DNA from: Enhydrobacter aerosaccus
GTDB taxonomy: Bacteria > Pseudomonadota > Alphaproteobacteria > Reyranellales > Reyranellaceae
Length of the DNA stretch: 64,000 nt
NCBI RefSeq assembly: GCF_900167455.1
Contig: NZ_FUWJ01000014.1
Location: 1-64,000 of the forward strand
Reading direction: 5' to 3'
Position 1 is the first letter of the stretch. Each line of letters starts with the position of its first letter. Shown in pieces: positions 30,558 through 39,937 of the stretch. The notes under the pieces were generated by a model. That model was not told the DNA's origin and ran no database searches. It saw only the letters and a program-made list of their open reading frames with translations. The translations under genes were made by a program, and so were the position numbers.

Positions 30558-33182
30558 TTGGATTACGTCCTGCTGATCCTGCTGGGGCTGGCCTGGGCGC
30601 TCGGCACACCGCTCATCGCTATCATTGCGCTGGCTCGGACATCGAGCCTGCGCGACGAGAACAGGCGGCTGGCGGCCGATCTGGCTGCGTTGCGTCGGCA
30701 GGTCGGAGAACGCCCCGTGCCGGCTGCGCCTGAGGCAGCACTGCCGGCGGAAGTGGGGACAATCGAGCAACGAGAACAAGCGCCCGAACTGCCGCCGCCG
30801 TTCGAGCCCGCGGTGCCTGCGGAAGTCGAGGTGGAACCGGCGCCGCCGGTGTCGCCTGCCAGTATCATCGAGGAAGAGACTCGCCTCGCGCCCCCCAAGG
30901 TCGGTTGGGAACAGCGGCTGGGGGCCCGCGCTTTCATCTGGGTCGGCGCGGTCACGCTCGCCCTGGCCGCCGTGTTCCTGGTCCGTTACTCGATCGACGA
31001 AGGATATCTGTCGCCCGAGGTGCGGGTCGTCCTGGCGGCGCTGTTCGGCTTCGGCCTGATCGCCGGCGCGGAGAAGGTCCGTCCCCGTGACGACCGCGTG
31101 GCCCAGGCCATGGCCGCTGCCGGCGTCGCCGCGCTCTATGGCGCGCTGTTCGCGGCGGTCGCTCTCTACGACATGATTTCGAAGGTCGCTGCCGGCGGCG
31201 GCGCTGCCGCGCTGACGGCCTTCGCGATCAGCCTCTCACTGCGTCACGGCATTCTCGTTGCTGCGCTCGCGTTCGTCGGCGGCTTCGTCAGCCCGGCCAT
31301 CATCGGCACCGAGACACCGAACGTGCCGGTGCTGTTCGGCTATCTGCTGGCAATCGCTGCCGGCACGCTGGCGGTAATTCGCTATCGCGGCTGGTGGGTG
31401 CTGGGCTGGGGCGTCCTGGCGGGCGCCATTCTCTGGACCGCCGTCTGGGCAGCAACGACCAGCGATGGCCTGGCCTGGGTATGCGCCTTCCTGGTTGCCG
31501 TCGCCGGTCTGTTCGTGTGGGCGACCTGGAAGCGGCTGGGCGAGAACGAGAATCCGCCGATCGATGTCACCGGGCTGGTCTGGATCGCCCTGGCGATCAC
31601 CGGCGCGCTGCTGTCGATCGTGGTCGTGCGTGATAACGGGCAGCAGTCTGCCGGCTGGCTCGCCCTCGCGGTGCAGGGGGCGGGCACCTATGCGTTCGGG
31701 CGCTGGAGGCCGCGTTTCCAGTATGCCGCCGCGCTGGGGCCGCTGCTGTCGCTGGCCACGCTGGTCGTGTGGTGGGCAAACCTGTCGGCCGCAGGTCTGG
31801 GTTGGGATGCCGACCGCTTTGCCTGGATCGGCCTGCTATTCGGCCTGCTGTACGCAGGCGGCGCCTTCGCCTTGATGTGGAACGCCTCGCGGCCGGGCTT
31901 CTGGGCGGCCCTGTCGGTCGCTTCGGCGCTCACGCATTTCCTGCTGTGCTGGTACGTGCTGCGGTCGCTCAAGACCGCTGCGCCCTGGGGCCTGATCAGC
32001 CTCGGGCTTGCGGTGCCCTTCCTGGTGGGGGCGGAGCGGCTGGCCCGCTGGCGTGCCAGCATGACCGGCGCGACCGAGGCGCTGGGCGTGCTGGCCGCGG
32101 GCGTTTCCTTCTTCATCGCCGCGGCCATCGCACTCGAACTCAATCGCGAATGGATCACGGTCGCCTACGCGGTCGAGTTCGCGGCCGTCGTCGCGATCGC
32201 CGCCTGGCTCGATCTGGTGGCCATGCGCCGCATCGGCTGGGGACTTCTGGCGATCGTGGTGGTGCGCTTCGTGCTCAATCCCGAAGTGCTGGAATACCCG
32301 CTGGGTCTCACGCCGATCCTGAACTGGATCCTGTGGGGATACGGCATCGCCATCGCGGCGCTGGTCATCGGCTGGCGCTCGCTGCGGCCCTCCGGCGACC
32401 AACGATTGCTGCTGGCGACAGAAGCGGCGATCGCGCTTCTGATCTTCATGCTGGGGACACTCGAAGTCCGCAGCCTGTTCCAGCCGACGGCGATGCGGGC
32501 TTTCGACTCCTCCTTCATGGAGCGGGCCACCTACGTCGTGGTCTGGGGCGTATTCGCATTGGTCGCGCTGTGGATGGCGCGGTGGCGACCCGATCCGGTC
32601 GTCACGTGGACCTGGCGGCTGGCCGGCGGCCTGTCGATCGCTACGGCGCTGGTCGTGCAGGTGCTGATCGCCAATCCGATCTTCGATTCCGCCGATGTGG
32701 GACGGCTGCCGATCGTGAACGGCTTGCTGATCGCCTATGCGTTGCCTGCGGCCATGGCGGCGGTGGCGCGTCGCTGGATCGATGGTCAGAGCGATCGCGC
32801 GGCGGCGCTGCTGGCCGGCGCGGCGGCGGGGATACTGGCGTTCGTCTATGTCTCGCTCGAAGTCCGCCACGTCTTCGATCCGGGCTTCGACCGGCCGGGT
32901 CTGGAGGCGGAGGGGATCGAGCTCTACGCCTACTCGTTCGTCTGGCTGCTGTTCGGCGTCGCGCTGCTGGCGTTCGGTTTTGCCCGCCGATCGGCCGCCT
33001 TCCGGCATACCGGCATGGCGCTGGTCTGCATCGTGATCGTCAAGGTGTTCCTGATCGATCTGTCCGGCCTGCACGGATTGCTGCGGGTCGTCTCGTTCCT
33101 GGGCCTGGGCGCGGCATTGCTGGGACTGGGTTTCGTGTATCGTCGCGTCGGCTTCGACTCCAATTCAACGAATGGACCATGA
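30558..33182 (+). CDS. DUF2339 domain-containing multi-pass membrane protein
   Basis: This is an 874-residue, highly hydrophobic protein. After an N-terminal helix (residues 3-25) comes a coiled-coil (LRDENRRLAADLAALRRQVG), then a Pro/Glu-rich linker to about residue 110, then roughly twenty or more membrane helices. The entry segment WEQRLGARAFIWVGAVTLAL is diagnostic of DUF2339. The function of the family is unknown; genome context elsewhere suggests envelope or polysaccharide roles. The start is a TTG. It overlaps paaK by four bases (ATGA), so the two are coupled. Confidence 0.85.
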   Translation: MDYVLLILLGLAWALGTPLIAIIALARTSSLRDENRRLAADLAALRRQVGERPVPAAPEAALPAEVGTIEQREQAPELPPPFEPAVPAEVEVEPAPPVSPASIIEEETRLAPPKVGWEQRLGARAFIWVGAVTLALAAVFLVRYSIDEGYLSPEVRVVLAALFGFGLIAGAEKVRPRDDRVAQAMAAAGVAALYGALFAAVALYDMISKVAAGGGAAALTAFAISLSLRHGILVAALAFVGGFVSPAIIGTETPNVPVLFGYLLAIAAGTLAVIRYRGWWVLGWGVLAGAILWTAVWAATTSDGLAWVCAFLVAVAGLFVWATWKRLGENENPPIDVTGLVWIALAITGALLSIVVVRDNGQQSAGWLALAVQGAGTYAFGRWRPRFQYAAALGPLLSLATLVVWWANLSAAGLGWDADRFAWIGLLFGLLYAGGAFALMWNASRPGFWAALSVASALTHFLLCWYVLRSLKTAAPWGLISLGLAVPFLVGAERLARWRASMTGATEALGVLAAGVSFFIAAAIALELNREWITVAYAVEFAAVVAIAAWLDLVAMRRIGWGLLAIVVVRFVLNPEVLEYPLGLTPILNWILWGYGIAIAALVIGWRSLRPSGDQRLLLATEAAIALLIFMLGTLEVRSLFQPTAMRAFDSSFMERATYVVVWGVFALVALWMARWRPDPVVTWTWRLAGGLSIATALVVQVLIANPIFDSADVGRLPIVNGLLIAYALPAAMAAVARRWIDGQSDRAAALLAGAAAGILAFVYVSLEVRHVFDPGFDRPGLEAEGIELYAYSFVWLLFGVALLAFGFARRSAAFRHTGMALVCIVIVKVFLIDLSGLHGLLRVVSFLGLGAALLGLGFVYRRVGFDSNSTNGP

Positions 33183-34459
33183 CCTTCCCTGAATTAGGCC
33201 TGAGCCTCGATGCTCTCCGTACCCTGCAGCTCGAGCGGCTGAAGGCGGCGGTGACCCATGCCTACACCAACCAAGCGCCGTACCGCGCCAAGTGCGAAGC
33301 GGCGGACGTCCATCCCGACGATCTGCGGTCGCTGGAAGACATCCGGCGCTTTCCCTTCACCGAGAAGGCCGATCTGCGCAACGCCTATCCGTTCGGCATG
33401 TTCGCCATTCCCCGGGAAAAATGCGTGCGCATCCATGCCTCTAGCGGAACCACCGGGCGGCCCACCGTGGTGGGCTATTCGGCGGCGGATATCGATACCT
33501 GGAGCAACCTGATGGCGCGCGCGCTCCATGCCGGCGGCGCGCGGCCGGGCGACATCCTGCACAATGCCTATGGCTACGGCCTGTTCACCGGCGGCCTCGG
33601 TTTCCACTATGGGGCGGAGCGGCTGGGGTGCACGGTGGTCCCGATGTCCGGCGGCTTCGGCGAACGCCAGGTGCGGCTCATTACCGAGTTCGGGGCGCAC
33701 GGCCTGTTGATGACTCCGTCCTACATGATGGCCATCGCCGACGAGTTCGAGCGGCTGGGCGTCGATCCGCATGCGACGCCGCTGCGGGTCGGCTTCTTCG
33801 GCGCCGAGCCCTGGACCGAAGGCATGCGGGCCGAGATCGAGCAGCGCATGGGGATCGATGCCATCGACTGCTATGGGCTGAGCGAAGTGATGGGGCCGGG
33901 AGTCGCTGGCGAGTTTGCCGAGTCGAAGGACGGTCCGACCCTGTGGGAAGATCATTTCCTTCCCGAGATCGTCGATCCGGAGACCGGTGTGGCCTTGCCG
34001 GATGGCGAGTCGGGCGAGCTCGTCATCACCTCGCTGACCAAGCAGGCGATGCCTGTCATCCGCTATCGCACGCGGGATCTCACGCGCCTGATGCCGGGCT
34101 CGATGACGGCCATGCGGCGCATCGCCAAGATCACCGGCCGCAGCGACGACATGCTGATCGTGCGCGGTGTCAATTTGTTCCCGAGCCAGGTCGAGGAGCA
34201 GATCCTGCGCGATCCCGCTCTCAGCGGCCATTACGTGATCGAGATCTCCCGCTCGGGGGCGCTGGACGATCTGCTGGTGCGTGTCGAGGGCAGGTCGGCG
34301 CTCGACGGCGTTACGCTGGCCCAAGCCAACATCGAACTGGGGCGCCGGCTCAAGGGCATGTGCGGCCTGAGCGCCGAGATCGAGATCGTCGGGCCGGGCA
34401 CCATCGAGCGTTCGATGGGCAAGGCCCGCCGCGTCATCGACCACCGGACCAAGGACTGA
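33179..34459 (+). CDS. paaK: Phenylacetate-CoA ligase family protein
   Basis: This is a 426-residue adenylate-forming enzyme of the PaaK type, shorter than general acyl-CoA ligases. Motifs: IHASSGTTGRPTVVGYS (phosphate loop), CYGLSEVMGPGVAGE, ITSLTKQAMPVIRYRTRDLT and GRSDDMLIVRGVNLFPSQVEE, the usual PaaK signature. It should convert phenylacetate or a related aromatic acid, ATP and CoA to the CoA ester. No ring-epoxidase (paaABCDE) or hydrolase genes are in the window, so the pathway must continue elsewhere or the substrate is different. It overlaps the DUF2339 gene. Confidence 0.9.
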   Translation: MTFPELGLSLDALRTLQLERLKAAVTHAYTNQAPYRAKCEAADVHPDDLRSLEDIRRFPFTEKADLRNAYPFGMFAIPREKCVRIHASSGTTGRPTVVGYSAADIDTWSNLMARALHAGGARPGDILHNAYGYGLFTGGLGFHYGAERLGCTVVPMSGGFGERQVRLITEFGAHGLLMTPSYMMAIADEFERLGVDPHATPLRVGFFGAEPWTEGMRAEIEQRMGIDAIDCYGLSEVMGPGVAGEFAESKDGPTLWEDHFLPEIVDPETGVALPDGESGELVITSLTKQAMPVIRYRTRDLTRLMPGSMTAMRRIAKITGRSDDMLIVRGVNLFPSQVEEQILRDPALSGHYVIEISRSGALDDLLVRVEGRSALDGVTLAQANIELGRRLKGMCGLSAEIEIVGPGTIERSMGKARRVIDHRTKD

Positions 34460-34558
34460 GCGAGGCAGCTCGGCGATATCGGTGTCGGAAGGTTGGGCCA
34501 GGAAAGAGAGGAGAGGGGACGACGGACCGGTTCGACCGATCGCGGTTCGTTTGGTTGC

Positions 34559-34825
34559 TTACAAATGCCTTAACGCCAAGCCGATCTTCGCCTTGATCAA
34601 GTCCGCGTCCTCGGCGGCCTGAGTGGATTGGTCGGGAAGATCGTCCGATGTCAGCAGCGACGTGCGCGACTGGGCGCGCGCGGCGTGCGGATTGTTGGCG
34701 GCGACGACGGCCAGGAAGGTCAGGGCAGTCGCGGCGATGACCAGGTAATCCACCCAGTTCAAGGCTGCCCGCCGCGGACGATGGGCAATGGCTTTGGGGT
34801 TGTTGATTTCCACGACATGCCTCAC
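34559..34825 (-). CDS. Small hypothetical membrane-anchored protein
   Basis: This is an 88-residue protein from a GTG start with one likely membrane helix (residues about 24-44, WVDYLVIAATALTFLAVVAA) and a hydrophilic, charged C-terminal half. It matches nothing I recognise. It lies 68 bases downstream of pyk on the same strand. An opposing frame on the plus strand (34628-34903) competes, but it lacks a good ribosome site and any structure. Coding here is plausible, not certain. Confidence 0.45.
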   Translation of the reverse strand: MRHVVEINNPKAIAHRPRRAALNWVDYLVIAATALTFLAVVAANNPHAARAQSRTSLLTSDDLPDQSTQAAEDADLIKAKIGLALRHL

Positions 34826-34893
34826 GCAATGCTCTTGAAAGAGACTACGGAGGAGGCTCGGGATTCATCCCTCGCCAGCTTCAGACACCAGCT

Positions 34894-36306
34894 TCAAACG
34901 TAGGCGATGCGCAGGATGTTGGTCGCGCCGGGGGTGCCGAACGGCACACCGGCCGTGATCACGAGCCGCTGGCCTTGGGCCGCGATGTTCTCCTTGCGCG
35001 CCATCCTTACAGCTCGCTGAACCATGTCGGAGAAGCTGTGCGCGTCCTCGGTCTGCACGGCATGGACGCCCCACGCCAGCGTCAGGCGGCGGGCGGTGTT
35101 GAGGTTGGGCGTCAGGCAGAGGATCGGCACGTCCGGCCGCTCGCGCGCCGCGCGCAAGGTTGTCGAGCCGGTGTTGGTGAAGGTGGCGATCGCCGCCGCG
35201 CCCAACGTGTGGGCGCATTGGCGGGCGGCGGCGCTGATGGCGTCGGCGGTGGTGGCCTCCGGCTCGCGACGGCTGGCATCCATCAAACGGCGATAGAGCG
35301 GATCGGCTTCGACGCTCTTCAGGATGCGGTCCATGATGGTAACCGCCTCGATCGGGTAGTCGCCCGAGGCCGACTCGGCCGACAGCATCACGGCATCCGT
35401 GCCGTCGTAGACGGCGGTTGCCACGTCGGACGCCTCGGCGCGCGTCGGCGTCGGCGAGTGTACCATCGAGTCCAGCATTTGTGTCGCCACAATGGCCGGT
35501 CGCCCTGCCGCACGCGAGGCGGCGAGGATGCGCTTCTGCAGCGGCGGCACGGCCTCGGGCGGCATCTCCACGCCGAGATCGCCGCGGGCCACCATGATGC
35601 CGTCGCTCTGTTCGATGATCTCGTCGAGATGCTCGATGGCCTGCGGCTTCTCGAGCTTGGCCATGACCGCGGCCCGGCCAGCCACCAGCTTCTTGAGCTC
35701 GGCGATGTCGTCGGCACGCTGGACGAAGGAGAGCGCTACCCAATCGACGCCGAGCGACAGGCCATAGTCGAGATCGCGCCTGTCCTTCGGAGTCATCGGC
35801 GACAGCGGCAGGACGAGATTGGGCAGGTTCACGCCCTTGCGGTCGCTGATCGGTCCCGCCACCTCGACCACGGCATCGATCGTCTGCTCGCCGTGGGCCA
35901 GGATGCGCAGCCGCACCTTGCCGTCGTCGATCAGCAGCAGGCCATCGGGCTGCGCTGCCTTGAAGATCTCCGGATGGGGTAGGGGAATGCGCTTGACGGT
36001 TCCTGGCGCCGGGTCGAGGTCGAAGCGCAGCTTCTGACCTTTCTTCAGCTCCATCGGCCCCTTGGCGAAAGCGCCCAGCCGCAGCTTGGGGCCCTGCAGG
36101 TCCATCAGGATGGCGATCGGATGCTTGTACTCTTTCTCGAGGGAGCGTAGCAGGTCGACGCGCTGCTTGTGGTCCTCGGGTGCGCCATGGCTGAAGTTGA
36201 GACGGAAGACGTCGGCGCCGGCCTCGATCAGCGCCCGCAGGCGCTCCGGGCTCGACGAAGCCGGTCCCAGGGTGGCAACGATCTTGGTGAAACGTTCGCG
36301 CCGCAT
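34894..36306 (-). CDS. pyk: Pyruvate kinase
   Basis: This is a 470-residue pyruvate kinase. It begins MRRERFTKIVATLGPASSSP, the typical start with the substrate-binding arginine segment. Other landmarks are FRLNFSHGAPEDH, ILMDLQGPKLR, MAKLEKPQAIEHL (active-site lysine and metal glutamate), MVARGDLGVEMP, VATQMLDSMVHSPTPTRAE and MLSAESASGDYPIEAV. It turns phosphoenolpyruvate and ADP into pyruvate and ATP. The ATG at 36304-36306 is preferred to the GTG six bases upstream. It is last in the acid-sugar operon, close behind ltnD, where it can remove the triose phosphates the operon makes. Confidence 0.95.
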   Translation of the reverse strand: MRRERFTKIVATLGPASSSPERLRALIEAGADVFRLNFSHGAPEDHKQRVDLLRSLEKEYKHPIAILMDLQGPKLRLGAFAKGPMELKKGQKLRFDLDPAPGTVKRIPLPHPEIFKAAQPDGLLLIDDGKVRLRILAHGEQTIDAVVEVAGPISDRKGVNLPNLVLPLSPMTPKDRRDLDYGLSLGVDWVALSFVQRADDIAELKKLVAGRAAVMAKLEKPQAIEHLDEIIEQSDGIMVARGDLGVEMPPEAVPPLQKRILAASRAAGRPAIVATQMLDSMVHSPTPTRAEASDVATAVYDGTDAVMLSAESASGDYPIEAVTIMDRILKSVEADPLYRRLMDASRREPEATTADAISAAARQCAHTLGAAAIATFTNTGSTTLRAARERPDVPILCLTPNLNTARRLTLAWGVHAVQTEDAHSFSDMVQRAVRMARKENIAAQGQRLVITAGVPFGTPGATNILRIAYV

Positions 36307-36315
36307 GATCACAGT

Positions 36316-37230
36316 CTAACGCTTTGGCGACGACACTTTGAAGTCACCGGCCTGCTCGTAGACCTTGACCACGGCCGCGTCATCGAGCCGCCCCCAGCCG
36401 GCGCCCGAGGCGGCGAGGAAGAGTTGATGCGCGGCGGCGGCCATGGGCAGCGGCAGGCGATGCTCGTGCCCCGTGCCCAGCACGAGACCAAGGTCCTTCA
36501 CGAAGATCTCGATGGCCGACAGCGGCGTGTAATCGTCGTCGAGCATGTGCGGCACCCGATTGCCGAACATCCAGCTGTTGCCGGCACTGGCCGAGATCAC
36601 GTCGTAGACGGCCCGCGTGTCGGCGCCGGCCTTGGCCGCAAGCGCCATCGCTTCCGCGGCGGTGGCGATATGCACCCCCGCCAGCAGCTGGTTCACCGTC
36701 TTCACCAGCGAGCCGATGCCGGGGGCATCGCCCAGGCGGAAGACCTTGGCCGACGTGGCGGCAAGGATGCTCTCGGCCGTGGCGAAGGCCTGCGACGAGC
36801 CGGACGCCATGAAGGTGAGCTCACCCGATTCGGCCCGCGCGCGGCCGCCCGACATCGGCGCATCGAGCAGCTCATGACCCGTTGTGGCGAGGCGCTCGGC
36901 CAGCGACTTGGCAAAGGCCGACGGCACGGTGGCGCATTGCATCACCAGGCCGCCCTTGCGCAGCGTCGATATGGCGCCGCCGTCACCGTAGAGCACGCTC
37001 TCAACCTGCTTGTCGTTCACGACGGCGACCACGACCACGTCGACCTTCGCCGCCGCTTCGGCCGGCGTGGCGGCGATCGTCCCGCCGGCGGCGGTGAAGG
37101 CCTCCCGCGCCGGTGCGCTCGGATCGACACCCGTCACCTTGTGACCGTGCTTCACCAGGTTCTTGGCCATGCCGAGGCCCATCGAGCCCAGGCCGATGAA
37201 AGCGATGGCCGGCGTGTTCTTGTCGCTCAT
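36316..37230 (-). CDS. ltnD: L-threonate dehydrogenase, 3-hydroxyisobutyrate dehydrogenase family
   Basis: This is a 304-residue NAD-dependent beta-hydroxyacid dehydrogenase. The nucleotide motif is IAFIGLGSMGLGMAKNLVKHG, the substrate loop is LLDAPMSGGRARAESG, and the catalytic lysine is in SLVKTVNQLLAGVHI (GxxxKxxxN). It oxidises L-threonate to 2-oxotetronate, as shown for LtnD in other bacteria, and its neighbours support that choice over tartronate or hydroxyisobutyrate. It lies three bases after otnI. Together with otnI, otnK and otnC it forms the threonate branch of the four-carbon acid-sugar pathway. Confidence 0.9.
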   Translation of the reverse strand: MSDKNTPAIAFIGLGSMGLGMAKNLVKHGHKVTGVDPSAPAREAFTAAGGTIAATPAEAAAKVDVVVVAVVNDKQVESVLYGDGGAISTLRKGGLVMQCATVPSAFAKSLAERLATTGHELLDAPMSGGRARAESGELTFMASGSSQAFATAESILAATSAKVFRLGDAPGIGSLVKTVNQLLAGVHIATAAEAMALAAKAGADTRAVYDVISASAGNSWMFGNRVPHMLDDDYTPLSAIEIFVKDLGLVLGTGHEHRLPLPMAAAAHQLFLAASGAGWGRLDDAAVVKVYEQAGDFKVSSPKR

Positions 37231-37233
37231 GGA

Positions 37234-38019
37234 TCAGACCTTGATGCCATATTTGGCGGCCCAGCCGAGACCGGCGGCCGTGGTGGTCCTGGGTTTGTAT
37301 TCGAGCCCGACATAGCCCTCATAGCCAAGGCGATCGAGCACATCGAGCACATAGAGATGGTTGGCCTCGCCGATGTCGGGCTCGTTGCGATCGGGATTGC
37401 CGGCGATCTGGACATGCCCCGTGATCGGGAACAGGCGCTCGGTCCGGCGCGTGAGATCGCCCTCCGTCACCTGCAGATGATAGAGGTCGAGCTGCAGCTT
37501 GAGATGCGGCGCACCGACCTCGTCGATGATCTTCTTCACCTGATCGGTCGTGTTGGTGAAGTAGCCGGGAATGTCGCGATGATTGATCGGCTCCAGCACC
37601 AGCGTGATCCCGCTCCTGGCGGTGCGGTCGCAGGCCTTGCTGAGATTGGCGACGAAGGTGCGATGCATCGCCTGCATGTCCGCGCCGGGCGGGACGAGGC
37701 CCGACATGACATGCAGCGTGCGGCACTCCAGCACCTGCGCATACTCCAACGCTTTCTCGAGCGCGGCGGCGAAGTCGGCCTCGCGGCCGGGCAGGGCGGC
37801 CATGCCGCGCTCGCCCTTGCTCCAGTCGCCGGGCGGCAGGTTGAACAAAGCCTGCGTCAGTCTGTGCTTCTTCAGTTCGGCGGCGATGTCGGTGGCGGCG
37901 GCTTCGTAGGGGAACAGCATCTCGACCGCCTGGAAGCCATGGGCGGCAGCGGCGCCGAAGCGCTGCAGGAGCGGCACCTCCTGGTAGATCCACGAGAGGT
38001 TGGCGGCGAGCTTGGGCAT
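37234..38019 (-). CDS. otnI: 2-oxo-tetronate isomerase (hydroxypyruvate isomerase family)
   Basis: This is a 261-residue TIM-barrel protein of the Hyi/OtnI family. Segments seen are LAANLSWIYQEVPLLQRF, GFQAVEMLFPYEA, ALFNLPPGDWSKGERG, LVLEPINHRDIPGYF (metal glutamate), LKLQLDLYHLQVTEGD and GHVQIAGNPDRNEPD, all conserved metal and active-site regions. In the acid-sugar pathway OtnI turns 2-oxotetronate into 3-oxotetronate. Alone it could be a hydroxypyruvate isomerase; the otnK/otnC neighbours favour OtnI. Confidence 0.9.
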   Translation of the reverse strand: MPKLAANLSWIYQEVPLLQRFGAAAAHGFQAVEMLFPYEAAATDIAAELKKHRLTQALFNLPPGDWSKGERGMAALPGREADFAAALEKALEYAQVLECRTLHVMSGLVPPGADMQAMHRTFVANLSKACDRTARSGITLVLEPINHRDIPGYFTNTTDQVKKIIDEVGAPHLKLQLDLYHLQVTEGDLTRRTERLFPITGHVQIAGNPDRNEPDIGEANHLYVLDVLDRLGYEGYVGLEYKPRTTTAAGLGWAAKYGIKV

Positions 38020-38030
38020 TCGGGCTCCGG

Positions 38031-38675
38031 TCAGGACGGAAAGGCTTCCTCGATCTCGCGGACCTGGAAGTCGGAAAGCGTGCGGGTCTTGAGTCCTTGC
38101 AACAACAGATGGAGCTTGGCGGTTTCCTCCAGTTCCTCGATCGAGGCGGAGGCGGCGGACAGCGATGTGCCGGCGACCACCGGACCGTGATTCGCCAGCA
38201 GGACCGCACGATGGCCCTTCGCATATTCGCGGATCGCATCGGCCAGCTTGGGATCGCCCGGCTTGAAGTAGGGCACCAGCGGCAGCTTGCCCACGCGCAT
38301 CACGAAGTAGGGCGTGATCGGCGGCAGCGTCGACTCGGTATTGTGATGGCAGGAAGGATCAAGGCACGAGATCGCCACGGCATGCGTCGAGTGCAGGTGC
38401 ACGATGGCGCCGTCCTTCGGCCGGACGTCGTAGACCGAGCGATGCAGCAGCGCCTCCTTGGTCGGCGGATCGCCGCCGACATGCTTGCCGCCGGCGTCGA
38501 GTTTGGAGAGTTGCGCCGGATCGAGCTCGCCGAGCGACGAGTTGGTGGGCGTCATCAGCCAGCCCTCGTCGATACGCACACTGATATTGCCGGAGGTGCC
38601 TGGGCAAAGGCCGCGCGCGGCGAGCTTGGCGCCCAGCGCGCAGATCGCCTCGCGGGATTTCGCTTCCGTGCTCAT
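38031..38675 (-). CDS. otnC: 3-oxo-tetronate 4-phosphate decarboxylase (class II aldolase family)
   Basis: This is a 214-residue class II aldolase/adducin-fold enzyme. It has GLCPGTSGNISVRIDEGWL (phosphate-binding loop), IVHLHSTHAVAIS (zinc HxH), and AVLLANHGPVVAG (third zinc histidine), the standard order. OtnC removes CO2 from 3-oxotetronate 4-phosphate to give dihydroxyacetone phosphate. The family also includes fuculose-phosphate aldolases; the operon context decides the call. Its start overlaps the otnK stop by four bases, so kinase and decarboxylase are translated together. Confidence 0.9.
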   Translation of the reverse strand: MSTEAKSREAICALGAKLAARGLCPGTSGNISVRIDEGWLMTPTNSSLGELDPAQLSKLDAGGKHVGGDPPTKEALLHRSVYDVRPKDGAIVHLHSTHAVAISCLDPSCHHNTESTLPPITPYFVMRVGKLPLVPYFKPGDPKLADAIREYAKGHRAVLLANHGPVVAGTSLSAASASIEELEETAKLHLLLQGLKTRTLSDFQVREIEEAFPS

Positions 38676-39928
38676 GGTCTGGCGAAGGCCTTGGTGAAGA
38701 AGTCAGGCGCACCGAAATTGCCGGACTTCAATGCCAGCAGAAGCGGCTTGGCGCCGATCGATGCCGTCCACGGTACGCCGGGATCGATCTCGGGGCCGAT
38801 GCGCAAGGCCTTGACGTCCAGCGCACCCACGACGGCTCCGGATGTCTCGCCACCGGCAACGACCAGTCGCCCGACTCCGGCCGTGACCAGGCCACGCGCC
38901 AGTGCTGCCATGGTGCTCTCGATCGCCTGACTCGACTTCTCGATGCCGTATTTTGCCTGCAGGGCCTTTACCGCTTCCGGCTTGTCGCTGGCCGAAAGCA
39001 GGATGGGCGTGCTGCCGAGCTTGCCTCTGGCCCAGGTGAGTGCCTGATCACCCACAGGTTCGCCACGACAGATGGCATCGGTATCGAGCGCCAGGTGCGG
39101 GCCCTTGAAGGCGACGATCTGGCCAAGCGTTGCGGCCGAACAGGAACCGGCCAGGATGGCCGAGGCACCTGTAATCGCCGGCAAGGCGTCGGCACCGGAT
39201 TTGTGTGCCAGGAGACCGCGGCGACGATAGGCCGCCGGCAGACCAAGCGCGACGCCGGATCCACCGGTGACCAGGAGATCGTCGCCGATCGCTTCGCCGA
39301 TGATGCCGAGATCGGTGTCTGCCACGGCATCGACAACGACGTGGCGCACGCCGTCCGCCGCCAGCTTGTTCAGCGCGGCGCGCAAGGAGGCGGAGCCTGC
39401 CTGCACCTGTCGCAACGGTACGAGACCGACCTTGTGCTTGGTCTGACGCATCAGCACGCGCACCAGGCTCGCATCGGTCATCGGCGTCAACGGATGATGC
39501 CGCATATGCGAGTCTGAAAGCAGGACATCGCCCACAAACAGATGGCCGAAGAAGATCGTCCGGCCATTCTCGGGAAAAGCGGGGCAGTAGATCGCCTGCT
39601 TCGTGCCCAGCGCATCGATCAGGGCATCACCAACCGGACCGATGTTGCCCTGATCCGTCGAATCGAAGGTCGAGCAGTACTTGAAGAAGAATCGCACGCA
39701 GCCCAGAGCCTGCAGTGCCTTCAGGGCTTCGAGCGATTGCGCGACGGCGTCACGGGCCGGAATGGAGCGTGTCTTGAGCGCGACGACGATGGCGTCGACA
39801 TCGCTGGGAACGGCTCCGGGAACGGGGACGCCGATCGTCTGTATCGTGCGCATGCCGCCCTTGACCAGCATGCCGGCGATGTCGGTGGCGCCGGTGAAGT
39901 CGTCGGCGACGATTCCCAGAATGGCCAT
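38672..39928 (-). CDS. otnK: 3-oxo-tetronate kinase (four-carbon acid sugar kinase family)
   Basis: This is a 418-residue protein of the OtnK/DtnK/DUF1537 kinase family. The N-terminal substrate domain begins ILGIVADDFTGATDIAGMLV, and the C-terminal nucleotide-binding domain has LVVAGGETSGAVVGALDV. It phosphorylates 3-oxotetronate on C4, the step before OtnC. The ATG lies 10 bases after the upstream GFA stop. Operon members and this gene share no obvious oddities in base use. Confidence 0.92.
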   Translation of the reverse strand: MAILGIVADDFTGATDIAGMLVKGGMRTIQTIGVPVPGAVPSDVDAIVVALKTRSIPARDAVAQSLEALKALQALGCVRFFFKYCSTFDSTDQGNIGPVGDALIDALGTKQAIYCPAFPENGRTIFFGHLFVGDVLLSDSHMRHHPLTPMTDASLVRVLMRQTKHKVGLVPLRQVQAGSASLRAALNKLAADGVRHVVVDAVADTDLGIIGEAIGDDLLVTGGSGVALGLPAAYRRRGLLAHKSGADALPAITGASAILAGSCSAATLGQIVAFKGPHLALDTDAICRGEPVGDQALTWARGKLGSTPILLSASDKPEAVKALQAKYGIEKSSQAIESTMAALARGLVTAGVGRLVVAGGETSGAVVGALDVKALRIGPEIDPGVPWTASIGAKPLLLALKSGNFGAPDFFTKAFARP

Positions 39929-39937
39929 GGCACGACG

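Noticed and set aside
34628..34903. Plus-strand 91-codon frame opposite the small membrane protein gene
   Set aside because: No ribosome-binding site or structural feature; the minus-strand frame has a plausible membrane helix and follows pyk on the same strand.
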